This document shows, one piece after another, positions 9,521-19,254 of a stretch of DNA of 64,000 bases. Both the position numbers and the translations under genes were made by a program. Position 1 is the first letter of the stretch; each line of letters starts with the position of its first letter. Source of the stretch: Mastigias papua (taxonomy: Eukaryota; Cnidaria; Scyphozoa; Rhizostomeae; Mastigiidae); contig OZ025283.1 in NCBI GenBank assembly GCA_964019165.1, positions 4,037,501-4,101,500 of the forward strand, in the 5' to 3' direction. Under the pieces are notes generated by a model that was given only the letters and a program-made list of their open reading frames with translations, was not told where the DNA came from and searched no databases.

Positions 9521-11550
9521 ATACTTTTAAAAGTGTAAAGAGAAAAAATAATTACAGCTGGAAGGGAGATCATGGAAACGGACAAAGTTTGATTGATTAC
9601 ATCTGTATTAACAAAAGCAGTAGTTCCTGCATAACAAAGTGCAAAACTATCCACAAAGTAGGTAAGCTTTCAGACCACTATCCAGTGGTTGCAAAATTAA
9701 AGTTTAAATTAAAAAGATATCAGAAAAGTCAGAAAATAAGGAAACATGCCAACAGACACTGGCTTCAGGAATACGACAATGCTCTAAGGTACCAAAAAGA
9801 AATGGAAAAGAAAGAAATTAGCAGTGAACCAAAATGGTATGAGATCAAAAAAGTTATTATGGAAACTACTGAAAGCACAATTCCAAAAAAGCAAATGGAA
9901 AGAAGAAAAACATGGATGACTGAGGAAATACTAACACTGATGCAAAAGAGAAGATTAGAAAAAGACCAAAAGGTTATTAGACAACATACCAAGGTGATAA
10001 GAAGAAAATGTAGGGAAGCAAAAACAAAGGAGCTTCTGGAGAGATGTAGTAAGATTGAAGAACTAGAAAAAAGAGGGGACACAAGAACAATGTATTATGA
10101 AGTAAAAAAACTAGCTCCAAAGAAGATGACATACAGTAGAAAGGAAGTAGAGGATAAAAATGGCAATATTATATATGATAAGGACAAGGTTTTAATTAGA
10201 TGGAAAGAATATATGGAGTGTTTGTATGGAAGCAGTCAAATGATCTTAGATAACAAGCAGGAAATTGATGCTGTAGAACTAGGAAAAGACCAAGTTATGA
10301 AGATATTAAGAAATCTTAAAAACAACAAAGCTCCAGGACTTGATGGAATACCAATAGAGCTTATCAAAAATGGCTCTGAAATATTAAAAGACAAGATAGT
10401 AAATCTAATTCAGAGGATATATAATGGAGAAGAGATTCCAGAGGAATGGCTAGAAACGCAATTTGTCCATATTGCAAAAAAGAGCAATACACTGAAATGC
10501 GAAGAGCACAGAACTATTGCTTTAATCCCACATGTTATGAAGATCCTGTCAAAAGTAATGTATGAGCGAATTAGCAGCAACCTTCTAGACAAGATAGACC
10601 CATTGCAGTATGGATTTCGCCCAAAGGTAGGAACTATAGAGAGTGTCACAATGCTAAAGACTGCCCTCTCCAACAGATTAAACCTGAAAAAGGACACGGT
10701 GCTATGTTTCATTGACTTTGTAAAGGCTTTTGACAGAATTGAATTGCGTCTGCTATTCAAAACTTTGCAAAACAGAGGGGTGCATAATAGAACAATATCA
10801 TTGTTATCTGAGATATTTACTAGACAAAAAGCATACATGAAAGGGGACGCTGAAAAGACACAAGAAATTACAATCAAAAGGGGAGTTAGACAAGGTTGTA
10901 TACTGTCCCCAGTTCTTTTTAACACTTATGTGGATGAAGCATTCAAAGAATTAGAAGAGGAAGGGGTTGAGATCAGCAGCAACTTAAACATTCATCATGT
11001 CTGCTATGCTGATGACACTGTTATTCTGGGGGAAAATGAAGAAGACTTAAATGGATATTTGAACAAGCTTTCAAATATTGGCAAGAAATATTCTATTGAA
11101 ATAAATAAGAAAAAAACAAAAAGCATGCTAGTTACATCAAAAGGACATAAAACAATTAAAATTAAAATTGGAGATGAAAGAATAGAACAAGTCACAAAAT
11201 TTCAATATCTTGGAGTACTACTGGATGAAAATCTTAATCACGAGACAGATATTAGGTGCAACATAGCCAGAGCGAAGGAATCATTTAGACGATGCAAGAA
11301 ACTCCTCTCAAGTGATTTAAATCTAGATACTAAAAAAAGACTTCTACAGTCAATGGTTTGGTCTATCTTCAGATATGACTCAGAATGCTTTAGTCTAACA
11401 AAGATTCTAAAGAAGAAAATTACTTCCTTTGAACTTTGGAGCTATAGAAGGATTCTAAAGATTAAGTGGACTGATATGGTACCAAACACTGAAGTACTAA
11501 GTAGAATGAAGGTAGGAACCCCCATACTTCTAAAAAAGATAATGTGTTGA
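9517..11550 (+). CDS. LINE reverse transcriptase (large intact open frame)
   Basis: 677 codons. It begins with the end of the endonuclease (GKLSDHYPVVAKL). A lysine-rich linker follows, then the reverse transcriptase: NNKAPGLDGIP (motif 0-2 region), FIDFVKAFDRI (catalytic Asp, motif A), KRGVRQGCILSP (motif B) and YADDTVIL (catalytic motif C, about 11003-11030). The C-terminal part carries YRRILKIKWTDM, typical of RTE-like LINEs. The enzyme copies the LINE RNA at the nicked target. Upstream stops mean the full protein is not made, yet this frame is long and clean, so the copy may be fairly young. Confidence 0.85.
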   Translation: MNTFKSVKRKNNYSWKGDHGNGQSLIDYICINKSSSSCITKCKTIHKVGKLSDHYPVVAKLKFKLKRYQKSQKIRKHANRHWLQEYDNALRYQKEMEKKEISSEPKWYEIKKVIMETTESTIPKKQMERRKTWMTEEILTLMQKRRLEKDQKVIRQHTKVIRRKCREAKTKELLERCSKIEELEKRGDTRTMYYEVKKLAPKKMTYSRKEVEDKNGNIIYDKDKVLIRWKEYMECLYGSSQMILDNKQEIDAVELGKDQVMKILRNLKNNKAPGLDGIPIELIKNGSEILKDKIVNLIQRIYNGEEIPEEWLETQFVHIAKKSNTLKCEEHRTIALIPHVMKILSKVMYERISSNLLDKIDPLQYGFRPKVGTIESVTMLKTALSNRLNLKKDTVLCFIDFVKAFDRIELRLLFKTLQNRGVHNRTISLLSEIFTRQKAYMKGDAEKTQEITIKRGVRQGCILSPVLFNTYVDEAFKELEEEGVEISSNLNIHHVCYADDTVILGENEEDLNGYLNKLSNIGKKYSIEINKKKTKSMLVTSKGHKTIKIKIGDERIEQVTKFQYLGVLLDENLNHETDIRCNIARAKESFRRCKKLLSSDLNLDTKKRLLQSMVWSIFRYDSECFSLTKILKKKITSFELWSYRRILKIKWTDMVPNTEVLSRMKVGTPILLKKIMC

Positions 11551-11784
11551 CAATGTCAATTTTTTGGTCATGTGGCCAGAGGATCAGCTGGAAAAGAACT
11601 GAGAGAGTGTATAAGATCAAGTGACAAAAAGATAGGAAAAGGAAGGAGAAAAATCAGCTGGATAGATACAGTTTCAGAGATGACTGGAGAAAAGGGAATA
11701 GAAAAGAACTTGAAATTAGCAGAAAACAGATTGGAATGGAGAAGAAAAATAAAAGACTTCGAATGCAACAACAATGAAACATAA
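11551..11784 (+). pseudogene. LINE C-terminal tail after a stop codon
   Basis: A TGA at 11548-11550 separates this from the reverse transcriptase. The sequence continues in frame with CQFFGHVARG, then KGRRKISWIDTVSEMTG, the FGH..R.....GRR...W.D tail seen at the end of many RTE-like proteins. The stop after 11784 is followed by only about 45 bp before the GAA tail. Confidence 0.7.
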
Positions 11785-11969
11785 TTACCTAAATAAAAGC
11801 TTCCAACAACCGAATCGGTTTGGATTGAAAGAAGAAGAAGAAGAAGAATCAACGTATACTTGATCAGGAACGTTAAACAGCATGAGCGAAGAAAGTGAAG
11901 TCTTGAAAACTGAATATGTTATGCGAAGATACTGGGAGGGCGTCAGGGTCTGACTTTTATGTTCCATCA

Positions 11970-13071
11970 CGTCGTTTCTGAAAAGGCGAACACCCCAAGA
12001 ACAGGTTGAACACCCCAAGAACACTCCATGAACATGCCATTAAACCCCAAATTTGAGGCTGAACACCTAAAAAATCTCAATAATATCGATTAATTACTCC
12101 AAAATGACTTTGATCAATTATTCACAAATAATTTTGGTGCGGGGAGGGCCATTTAAGTATTATGTTGTTGGTGTTGTGACATCCACGCATCTTTTTGCGC
12201 GCGAAAAGTACGAACGGGGGTCAACGCAATGATTTGTTTTCCAAACGCTTATTTGATACAAAAAGGATCATATAAGCTACAAAGAAGCACCATTTGATTG
12301 GAAAAGACAATCATTTATATGATTGTCAGACGCATAGCCCCTGAAATTTCCAAAAAAGGGCATCGGGTGCCCTCCACTTCTGGGATAGTTTTGCTGGCCT
12401 ATTGTTAAAACGATTAAGTTTTACACGTATAACCAAATAAACAGGGCAGTAAAGCAAAAGCCAATTAATAAAACCAATGAAGGAAAGAAATCCGAAAATA
12501 GCAAACAGTACAAATAATAGTTCGAGTTCAGCAAGTTTGTCACAGTTCGACGGCTTCCAGGTTCGTCAAAGGTAGGCGGAAAACGGCAATAATAACAATA
12601 ACGACAACGCAAGTATGACAACTTCTCATGTTGACTAAAACACAACTAAAATTCACGGTGAACGGCAACTAGAAATTCACTTACATCACTTCTATTCTCG
12701 GCTACTTGAGCTCAACTGATTTACAAACAAGAACAGGTACTGATATCACATTAACAACACGCCCATATTACACTGACCACTGACACATTACGTACTTCAA
12801 CAAAGAGATGAAGACAGAATCTGTGGCGATGTTACAGCATGAAATGCGGGTGACCACAAACACAACCGGGATTTACAGAAACTGATGATACCACACAGCA
12901 TAACGTAATCGAGAGATAAAAGACAGAACTAGCACTCTAACACTATGGTAGTCGGTGCCCTTTTGCTCCTGTCGGCCCCCTTGCCCCACTATAGTTCTCC
13001 AACAGTTCAGCTTATGTTCTTTACTAAGACTTGTCATTATTTCAAATGTACACGACTTTTTAGAAACGACG
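11970..13071. mobile_element. Mutator-like element, copy 1, no transposase
   Basis: The ends are CGTCGTTTCTGAAAAGG and, reverse complemented, CGTCGTTTCTAAAAAG. The 9-bp TSD GTTCCATCA is perfect (11961-11969 and 13072-13080). TSD length and long TIRs in the sister copy (25662-33402) point to the Mutator superfamily. In this copy the right arm is shortened to about 20 bp. It carries the empty site of the P insertion seen in the sister copy: CCACTGAC at 12777-12784 appears once, where the sister has two copies of its complement around the P element. Confidence 0.8.
12421..12645 (-). CDS. small ORF conserved between both Mutator-like copies, possible membrane protein
   Basis: 74 codons opening on TTG, no ATG start. 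The middle has CRYCYYCRFPPTF, and the C-terminal 35 residues are strongly hydrophobic (LLFSDFFPSLVLLIGFCFTA), which could be one or two membrane segments. The copy at 32727-32951 differs by only two residues. The surrounding non-coding repeat is also well conserved, so this conservation alone does not prove coding. No family recognised. Confidence 0.22.
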   Translation of the reverse strand: MCFSQHEKLSYLRCRYCYYCRFPPTFDEPGSRRTVTNLLNSNYYLYCLLFSDFFPSLVLLIGFCFTALFIWLYV

Positions 13072-13080
13072 GTTCCATCA

Positions 13081-13837
13081 ACCATAAAACACTTCATTGT
13101 CGATAGTATTGTTTGGTAATTTGACTATTTGGTAAGCAGATTTTTGGACAATTTAGATGGGGGTAGTAAGGTTAATGTAGCACACAAAAGCACACAAGCA
13201 TAGGTGATTGAAAAAGAGTGTTAAACGAATCGTTAAATTTTGTTTTGGCAGTGTTTATGATTTCTTAAGTTGATTGCTGGCGTGCATTGCACGGAGACAG
13301 CAGGAAAGTTTTGCTGTCAATGACTGCAAAGTATTCCGTTAGCTTTTTCAGCCACAGGGTAATGTTAGTAGATGACTGTAAATACATAGATTCCAGCGAA
13401 TTTACAACTTCCATTTCAAAAATTGTCTTAATTCTGTAAATAGTAATTCATCCATTAAAAATGGCAATTTGTATAGCCAGGTTGCTTCCAGCAATCTAAA
13501 GGGCGTGGTCGAACAAAAATTCTCCCGGAGCCCAGTGCAGTTTGCTTTATTCACAAGCCCCCCAATATCAATTTCGTTCCGACGGGCCTGATTTCAATAT
13601 ATTTTTCTTTGAAAAATGTCTGAGGGGAGATGCCTCTGTGGTAGCTTTTTCAATATGTAACTTGTGGGAATATTAAAAACTGAGCAAGCCATTAATCTTG
13701 TGAAGGGTGCCTTCCGCTTCTTTCATACTTTAACAAGTCTATTTGCCTACTCAGTTGTCATGTCGAGGAGATATCACGACATCATTCATTTGGCGTGAGT
13801 AATCGCATTGTTGGGAATATTTTCATTACGATGCTAT
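13081..13837. other. no gene seen; remainders of the outer TIR elements
   Basis: 13072-13590 is the right part of the 8513-13590 element and 13596-13837 is the outer hAT element, both non-coding. The first base pairs of the copia target (GCTAT, 13833-13837) end this stretch. Confidence 0.5.
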
Positions 13838-14063
13838 TATTGAGAGATACAATCAGAGACCATTTATTCTTTAACACTTACTTTATTGTTGTTATGTTGA
13901 GTACCATTTACTCCGTGCATGCGCAGAAACTATTCTTCATTTTAATATCGTTTACACGTGATTTATTAGTCAGTCGCTTTTTACACAAGTATACACATGC
14001 TGCTACAAAATCTATCGCTTTCTTGTACAACACCTTATGGCTTATAACAGCCCAAATTCACTA
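13838..14063 (+). repeat. copia 5' LTR
   Basis: 226 bp, matching 23506-23731 almost completely. It is immediately followed by the primer-binding site. Confidence 0.9.
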
Positions 14064-14077
14064 GGTTATGGGCCCAG
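14064..14077 (+). other. primer-binding site matching the initiator tRNA-Met anticodon arm
   Basis: GGTTATGGGCCCAG directly abuts the LTR. It is complementary to the anticodon stem-loop of eukaryotic initiator methionine tRNA (CTGGGCCCATAACC), the half-tRNA priming known for Drosophila copia. This supports the LTR boundary chosen here. Confidence 0.85.
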
Positions 14078-14079
14078 AT

Positions 14080-14678
14080 CGCGAATATACTTCGATGGAA
14101 ACGCTGACTCATTTTAAGTATGGGAAACCAGATTTACAAACTACCTTTATACAATCGACAATGGCTTATATGAAGCCATTATCGGAGACGACAAAGAAGG
14201 GGAACATTTCGCCGAGAATAACGGAAGAGTGTACGCTGAATTAGTTCAAGTTATAGACAAGCGATCCCTTCATTTGATTATGCATGACACAGCAAACGAC
14301 GGCAGAGCAGCTTTCCGGATACTTAAAGAGCACTACGCCAGCACCGAAAAGCCAAGGGTTCTCTCCCTATACGAGGAGCTCACAACGCTGAAAATGGCCT
14401 CCGAAGAAGATACTACAAATTACCTCATACGTGCAGAACGAGCTGCAACAGGTCTTCGATTTGCCGGTGAGACCATTACAGATAACCTGAGTATAGCCAT
14501 GATACTAAAGGGGCTACCAGAGTTCTTTAAACCATTTATTGTCGTTCATACGCAACTAGACAAGTATAAGACTCTTTCAGAATTTAAGGCAGCTCTAAAC
14601 ATTTACGCAAATACAGAGGCTGTACGTTCTTCAGAGCAATTAGCAAATCACAAAAGTCTAGAAGAGGGGCACCACACT
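14080..14678 (+). pseudogene. gag: copia gag, N-terminal part
   Basis: This is a UBN2-type Gag region, the structural protein of the copia particle. Visible parts are YFDGNADSF, a TAA stop, VWETRFTNYL, then from about 14229 a long open stretch with HLIMHDTANDGRAAFRILKE, SLYEELTTLKM and NLSIAMILKGLPEFFKPF. It is cut at 14678 by the Harbinger element 14679-17941. Joining across that element also gives a frame change, so gag was already decaying or has decayed since. The remainder of gag is at 17945-18172. Confidence 0.8.
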
Positions 14679-14845
14679 AGAGAGTTTACGATTTGCTACT
14701 CAATTCACTACGACGACGCTTAGAAGTCTAGAACTGAGCTCGGCTGGATTGTGTTGCCGTAGTCTCTTTAGTTAGGTTACGAAACACAACACGCAGGTGA
14801 GTACTCAGCAATTTACGCGCCAAAAAATTGAAGTGCCACTTAACA

Positions 14846-15933
14846 ATGGAAGCCAACGTAGAACTTCAGAACCTCGCTCTTCAGTTGCATGGAGACAACT
14901 GTATAGATGATGATGATCTTTTCCTACTGCTAGATGCTCATAGGCCAAGAAGAAACCTCCACATTGAAGTACCATATTGGCGTTACGAGCATTTCAACCT
15001 TGAGGATATGGATGATACTGAGTGTAGAGTGGAGTTTATGTTCAAGAAGGAAGATATTTACACACTAGCTCAAATCTTCCGACTCCCCGATATGATAAGG
15101 TGCTATAATGGCCACGTGATAGATTCTTTGGAAGCTTTGTGTATTTGCCTGAAACGGTATGCATACCCCTGTAGATACGTAGATTTGATACCAAGGTTTG
15201 GGAGGTCTGTCCCGCAGCTGTGTATGGCTGCTAATGTTATCACGGACTTGATCTTCAATAGATTCCATCACCTACTCACAGATCTTGATCAACCTTGGCT
15301 CTCTCCACAAACCTAAAAACATTTGCAGATTCTATTCACAACAGTGGTGCTGCACTTGAGAACTGTTGGGGTTTTGTTGATGGGACAGTTCGACCTATTT
15401 GCAGACCAGGCAGAAATCAGAGAGTAGTCTATAATGGTCACAAAAGAGTTCATGCTCTTAAATTTCAATCTGTGGCTGCTCCAAATGGTTTAATTACAAA
15501 CTTATATGGACCTGTTGAGGGTAGGAGACATGACAGTGCTATCTTGGCAATGTCTGGTATTTTACATCAGCTTGAGCAGCATTCTGTCTCACCTGCAGGG
15601 GAAATATTATGCATATATGGTGACCCAGCATATCCCCATAGGCTGCAACTTCAGCGTCCATATGAAAGAAGAGCTCTATTGACAGAACAGCAAGAAGCTT
15701 TCAATCAGACAATGAGTCAGGCAAGGGTATCAGTAGAGTGGATTTTTGGAGACATTGTGAACTATTTCAAGTTCACAGATTTCAAGAAAAACCTTAAAAT
15801 TGGCCTCAGCTCTGTTGGGAAGATTTATTGTGTGTGTGCCCTGCTAAGAAATGCTTTAACTTGTCTCCATGGTTCAACAACATCATCATACTTTAACCTG
15901 AGGCCACCTGCCCTCCATGAATATTTTTTATAG
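14846..15933 (+). pseudogene. Harbinger DDE transposase with one frameshift
   Basis: The nuclease that cuts and pastes the element. The ATG at 14846 fits better than the TTG at 14828. The first frame ends at 15316 and the second starts near 15295. They overlap at the phrase PWLSP / NLKTFADSI around 15308, where element B has no break, so one base was lost in a run of A. Catalytic residues are visible: Asp in FVDGTVRPI, Asp in IYGDPAYP, Glu in SVEWIFGDI. Also seen are YNGHKRVHALKFQS and LYGPVEGRRHDSAI, typical of the family. Apart from the frameshift it is complete. Confidence 0.9.
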
Positions 15934-16317
15934 CCTTCGTCAGGTGCATATAAACGGTATTTTTAAAAACCACCAAGTGTCACAAGTGGAGTTATTCCAA
16001 AAACTCATTTTGCACATCATAGTATGCAACACAAATATATAAACATCATAAAAGTAGCAATTTGCCTTAAATGTGCCTCACAAAATTTTTAGAAACACCA
16101 GTACACTGCCCCTTTCACACTTTTCAGCCCTGAATCATTTAACTCAGTACTTGGAAAATGGTTCATTGAGATAGCAAGCACAATTGCTTATGCAGTGTAC
16201 ACATTCCTTCAGGGAATAATTTGTACAACCCACTGTTTGGACACTTTCATGTTTGAAATGATGTTCTGCTGCTTCAGTATAACAAATATTTAAGGGATAG
16301 AAAATGACAAGAAACAT
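15934..16317. other. non-coding gap between the convergent Harbinger A genes
   Basis: AT-rich 3' region shared by the two converging genes. No further open frame. Confidence 0.5.
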
Positions 16318-17100
16318 TCATACAGTGCTAAGCTCATTTTGCTTTTCTTTCATATTGTTTATCAAACTTAATAGAGCTTGATTTACTTGCTGCATTTGTA
16401 GCAGCATTGCCTGCTGTTGCTGTTGCTGCTGGATCAAAATTTCCAGTATTTTTTCATCTTTTTTCTCCCTTGCCTGCTGCTCTCTTTCTCTCAAATTCAG
16501 CTCCCTTCTCCTTAGTTCTATCTCCTGTTCAGCTTTCTTCTCTGTGGCTTCATGCTCTTTCTTTCTTATCTCTACTTCCTCCCTCCTCATTTCCATTTCT
16601 ATTTCACTTTTATTTTTCAGAAACTCTATTGACTCCTCCCCATTACCCCTCCTTTTCTTCTTTGCACTCATCTGGTTCTCTCTTTCTCTTGTCTCTGCCA
16701 GCCTCTCCATAGATCTCTTCCTGACACTTTCAGCAGTCTCTCTTTCTTTATCCATCAAATTTACATTGTTCTCTTCTCTACGTGCAAGTTCCTCTTCAGC
16801 TCCTTCCTTCCATTCTATTATGCTTGCCACAGCTTCATCAAGCTCTGTCAATTCAGGGTTTACCCCACTAGCTCTTTCTTCAGCGGCCATCTTTCGTTTA
16901 TAGTTCCACTCCAATTTGGCATAGCGTTCTCTAACAGCCCTTTGGTCTACAACAAAGCAAATTCCTTCTATTGAATTAAGTGCCTGGGCTACTTTATCCC
17001 ATGCTTGGCCCCTCTCTCTTGTCCCAGCCTTATATCTATATGGCTCTGTGATCAATATCTCCCTGCATAGCAGCACATCATGGTTTGTACTCCATACCAT
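16318..17100 (-). CDS. Harbinger SANT/Myb-like accessory protein
   Basis: About 260 codons if the ATG at 17100 is used; the frame is open to 17196, but the extra residues look intronic or 5' untranslated. The N-terminal 90 residues form a SANT/Myb-like DNA-binding region (W..NHDVLLCREILITEPY and KAGTRERGQAWDKVAQALN). A long, highly charged coiled coil follows, with runs of E, R and K, then a short glutamine run (QQQQQQQ) near the C-terminus. In this superfamily the partner protein brings the transposase to the nucleus and to the TIRs. It faces the transposase tail to tail. Confidence 0.85.
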   Translation of the reverse strand: MVWSTNHDVLLCREILITEPYRYKAGTRERGQAWDKVAQALNSIEGICFVVDQRAVRERYAKLEWNYKRKMAAEERASGVNPELTELDEAVASIIEWKEGAEEELARREENNVNLMDKERETAESVRKRSMERLAETRERENQMSAKKKRRGNGEESIEFLKNKSEIEMEMRREEVEIRKKEHEATEKKAEQEIELRRRELNLREREQQAREKKDEKILEILIQQQQQQQAMLLQMQQVNQALLSLINNMKEKQNELSTV

Positions 17101-17944
17101 CTCATGTCTAGCCAAGGAATGTTTGTGATGCATATGAGATATGGACAGAAATATAAAATCACCATTATAGCAAAGATACATACCATAAAATAACATTCAA
17201 AACTACATTAACATGCCAAGTTTTCATTGTTTTTGCCTAGCTATATTGATATTGATAATGTAGATATATTGATAATAAGCTACAATGCCCATGCAGTAAT
17301 TCTAAGACTGTGAAAAGGTTGTTAAGTGTTGATCAGAAGATGACACCTGAGAGAAATTTCTTACTTTCGCATTTATTGTACCTCAACACCGCTTACACCA
17401 CTTACATACCAACTCTGCTAAAAGGCTTCTAGCATACCCATTAAGTAAAAACAAAATGTCTAATTTGCTTCCAACGATAGCTACAACTTTACTTCGAGAA
17501 GAGCACTCTATACTGTGTACATTGTCCATTACAATATATCTTTATGAGTGGGCACTAAAATTACTCTAACTGTTTCGATTTTTAATTACAAACGTTTGTG
17601 TCTTTCTCTGGGAGTCTTGGTTCTCTGTAAAGTAGGCCATTTCTCTATGTCTTTATGACGTTTTGCTGCAAAGCAAAGAAGCTTTAGACATTACCTTACA
17701 CCTAGCGTTTGAAAAAGAGTTGTTTATGCAAAATGGGCAACCAAAAAGTTAAAACTGAAGGCGAAAGAAACCATCATTCGTAAATTCTTACCTGCGTACT
17801 GATCACTACGTAGAATTAGTCGACTCTGAGTAGTAAACTTGCAATCGACTACGCATAGTCCAGGGCATTCCCCAAGGCACACTAGTGTTCAGGCCTCCAA
17901 GGGTCGTCGTAGTGAGCTGCGTAGCAAATGGTACACTCTCTACT

Positions 17945-18172
17945 ATCAGAAAGTGGGAGCAATCCAATGTTTATCACGTGGAAAACCAGGACATAAATCG
18001 AGGGATTGCCGTTCAAATTCGAAATTACAATGCCAATTCTGTGAAAACCCGGACATGTAGAAAGTGTTTGTTTCAAAAGGAAACAGTCTCCAGCCAGTAC
18101 ATCCACATCGGTCACAGCAGATTTCTCATTTCTTACATGTGCAGGTACAACAACGTCATACAGCGATACATT
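17945..18172 (+). pseudogene. gag: copia gag, zinc-knuckle part between two Harbinger insertions
   Basis: This continues gag after element A. The stretch IQCLSRGKPGHKSRDC is a CCHC zinc knuckle in which the second cysteine is replaced by arginine, so RNA binding is likely lost. A second Cys pair (LQCQFCENP) follows before a stop. It ends at the Harbinger B target ATT (18170-18172). Confidence 0.75.
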
Positions 18173-18386
18173 AGGGAGGTTCAGATTCAGTGCGAGTTCG
18201 AGTGTGAGTACGACTTACGAACTGCGCAAGCAATCTGCGCATTTAGGCGGGAATCACCCTGGAAACTCGCACTAGCGGTCGTCGTCCAGTTTGAGTTTTC
18301 TACTAAATCTCGCAGTGTGCAGAACGAGTTTGAAAAGCTAGATATCTTTACCGTGGGCGCTGAATACCTTTATGTTAATAATCAAA

Positions 18387-19151
18387 ATGTCAGGCAATGC
18401 AAGGAATTTACCAAGAGAACTTTTTATTTGGAAGTATGAGCACGATGTGTGCCTTATTAGAGAAGTTCTACTGGTAGAGCCTTTCGTACATAAACCGCAG
18501 TCGAAGGAAAGAGGGCAGGCTTGGAGAACAATAACTGCCAATCTAAATGCACTAGAACAGCCGGATTTTAAAGTAGCAATTCGAGCGGTAAGAGACAGGT
18601 TATTTAAACTGTTAGAGAAATATAGGAAAAATGAGAGAGAGGAGGCAAGAGCTTCGGGTATTCAAGGCGCCGAAGTAGATGAATTATACATGGGCCTAGC
18701 AGACATTGACGAAAGAATGACAGAGGCACAGAAGAGCTGGAACGAAACAAATCGTAAAGCTATAGAAAAAGAAAATCAAGAAAAAGAGATGGCATTAGAA
18801 ATGAGAAGAAAAGCAACTGAAAACCTAAGTGAAACAAAAAAGCGAAAAGGAGCAGAGGGGGAAATTGTGATACCAAAAAGGCAAAGAAAATCAGCTGAAG
18901 TCCTAGCTGTCATGCAAGAAGGTATCACCCTTAAACGAGAGATGGCAGAAAGAGATGCTAATTTGAGGGAGCAGGAATTGCAAGAAAGGAAACTTGAAAG
19001 AGAAAGCCATGAAAGAATGGCCATTGAAAATCAAGAATTCTTGAAAAACATGCAAAGAGAGCAACAGCAATTTATGCTTGCAATGCAACAGAGTAATATG
19101 CAGTTTTTGGGACAAATTGCAGAGCTGTTTCAAAATGCAAAAAATAATTGA
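18387..19151 (+). CDS. Harbinger SANT/Myb-like accessory protein
   Basis: 254 codons from the ATG at 18387; an ATG at 18372 in the same frame is the alternative. The first 90 residues hold the SANT/Myb-like fold with FIWKYEHDVCLIREVLLVEP, KERGQAWRTITANLN and IRAVRDRLFKLLEKY. A charged coiled coil rich in E, K and R follows, then a Q/M-rich tail (REQQQFMLAMQQSNMQF). The layout matches the element A partner, though the sequences are clearly diverged. It is expected to bind DNA and to carry the transposase to the TIRs. The frame is uninterrupted. Confidence 0.88.
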   Translation: MSGNARNLPRELFIWKYEHDVCLIREVLLVEPFVHKPQSKERGQAWRTITANLNALEQPDFKVAIRAVRDRLFKLLEKYRKNEREEARASGIQGAEVDELYMGLADIDERMTEAQKSWNETNRKAIEKENQEKEMALEMRRKATENLSETKKRKGAEGEIVIPKRQRKSAEVLAVMQEGITLKREMAERDANLREQELQERKLERESHERMAIENQEFLKNMQREQQQFMLAMQQSNMQFLGQIAELFQNAKNN

Positions 19152-19254
19152 TTATTTTTATTATCAAAAAATATTTTAGCTGATTATCTGAGATGATTTG
19201 ATGACTAGAAATATGATTATAAACTGATAATAATATTTATCTAATCGTTCATAT

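Larger units (their letters stand above)
8753..11848 (+). mobile_element. RTE-like LINE with a (GAA)n tail
   Basis: An apurinic-type endonuclease is followed by a reverse transcriptase in one reading direction. There is a very short 3' untranslated part and a GAA trinucleotide tail at about 11827-11848 in place of poly(A). These features fit the RTE group. The 5' end is not certain and may lie a little upstream of 8753. No clear target-site duplication was found. It lies inside the 8513-13590 element. Confidence 0.75.
8513..13590. mobile_element. TIR element with CAGGCCCGTCGGAA ends, split by a LINE and a Mutator-like element
   Basis: The inverted ends CAGGCCCGTCGGAA and TTCCGACGGGCCTG are perfect over 14 bp. 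A 5-bp repeat ATTTC flanks it (8508-8512 and 13591-13595). Both sides carry a C/G-rich GGGGGGCTT-type block about 30 bp inside. No transposase of its own is visible. The termini are hAT-like but a 5-bp TSD is atypical, so the superfamily is left open. Its interior is occupied by the LINE (8753-11848) and the Mutator-like element (11970-13071). Confidence 0.65.
14679..17941. mobile_element. PIF/Harbinger element A (two genes, one frameshifted)
   Basis: The TIRs start AGAGAGTTTACGATTTGC on the left and AGAGAGTGTACCATTTGC on the right (reverse complement) and share about 38 bp. The TSD is ACT (14676-14678 and 17942-17944), not the usual TWA. It carries a DDE transposase on plus and a SANT/Myb-like gene on minus, converging. 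3263 bp is a normal autonomous size. The transposase has a single-base frameshift, so the copy is probably immobile by itself. Confidence 0.9.

Noticed and set aside
9313..10925. Minus-strand frames of 100-170 codons across the LINE
   Set aside because: Antisense of the reverse transcriptase; Leu/Ile/Phe-rich as expected for antisense of a Lys-rich protein.
13795..14064. 89-codon frame in the copia 5' LTR
   Set aside because: The same frame is in the 3' LTR; it is LTR sequence and not a separate gene.
16407..16903. Ser/Leu-rich plus-strand frames that look like membrane proteins
   Set aside because: Antisense of the charged coiled coil of the Harbinger SANT/Myb gene.
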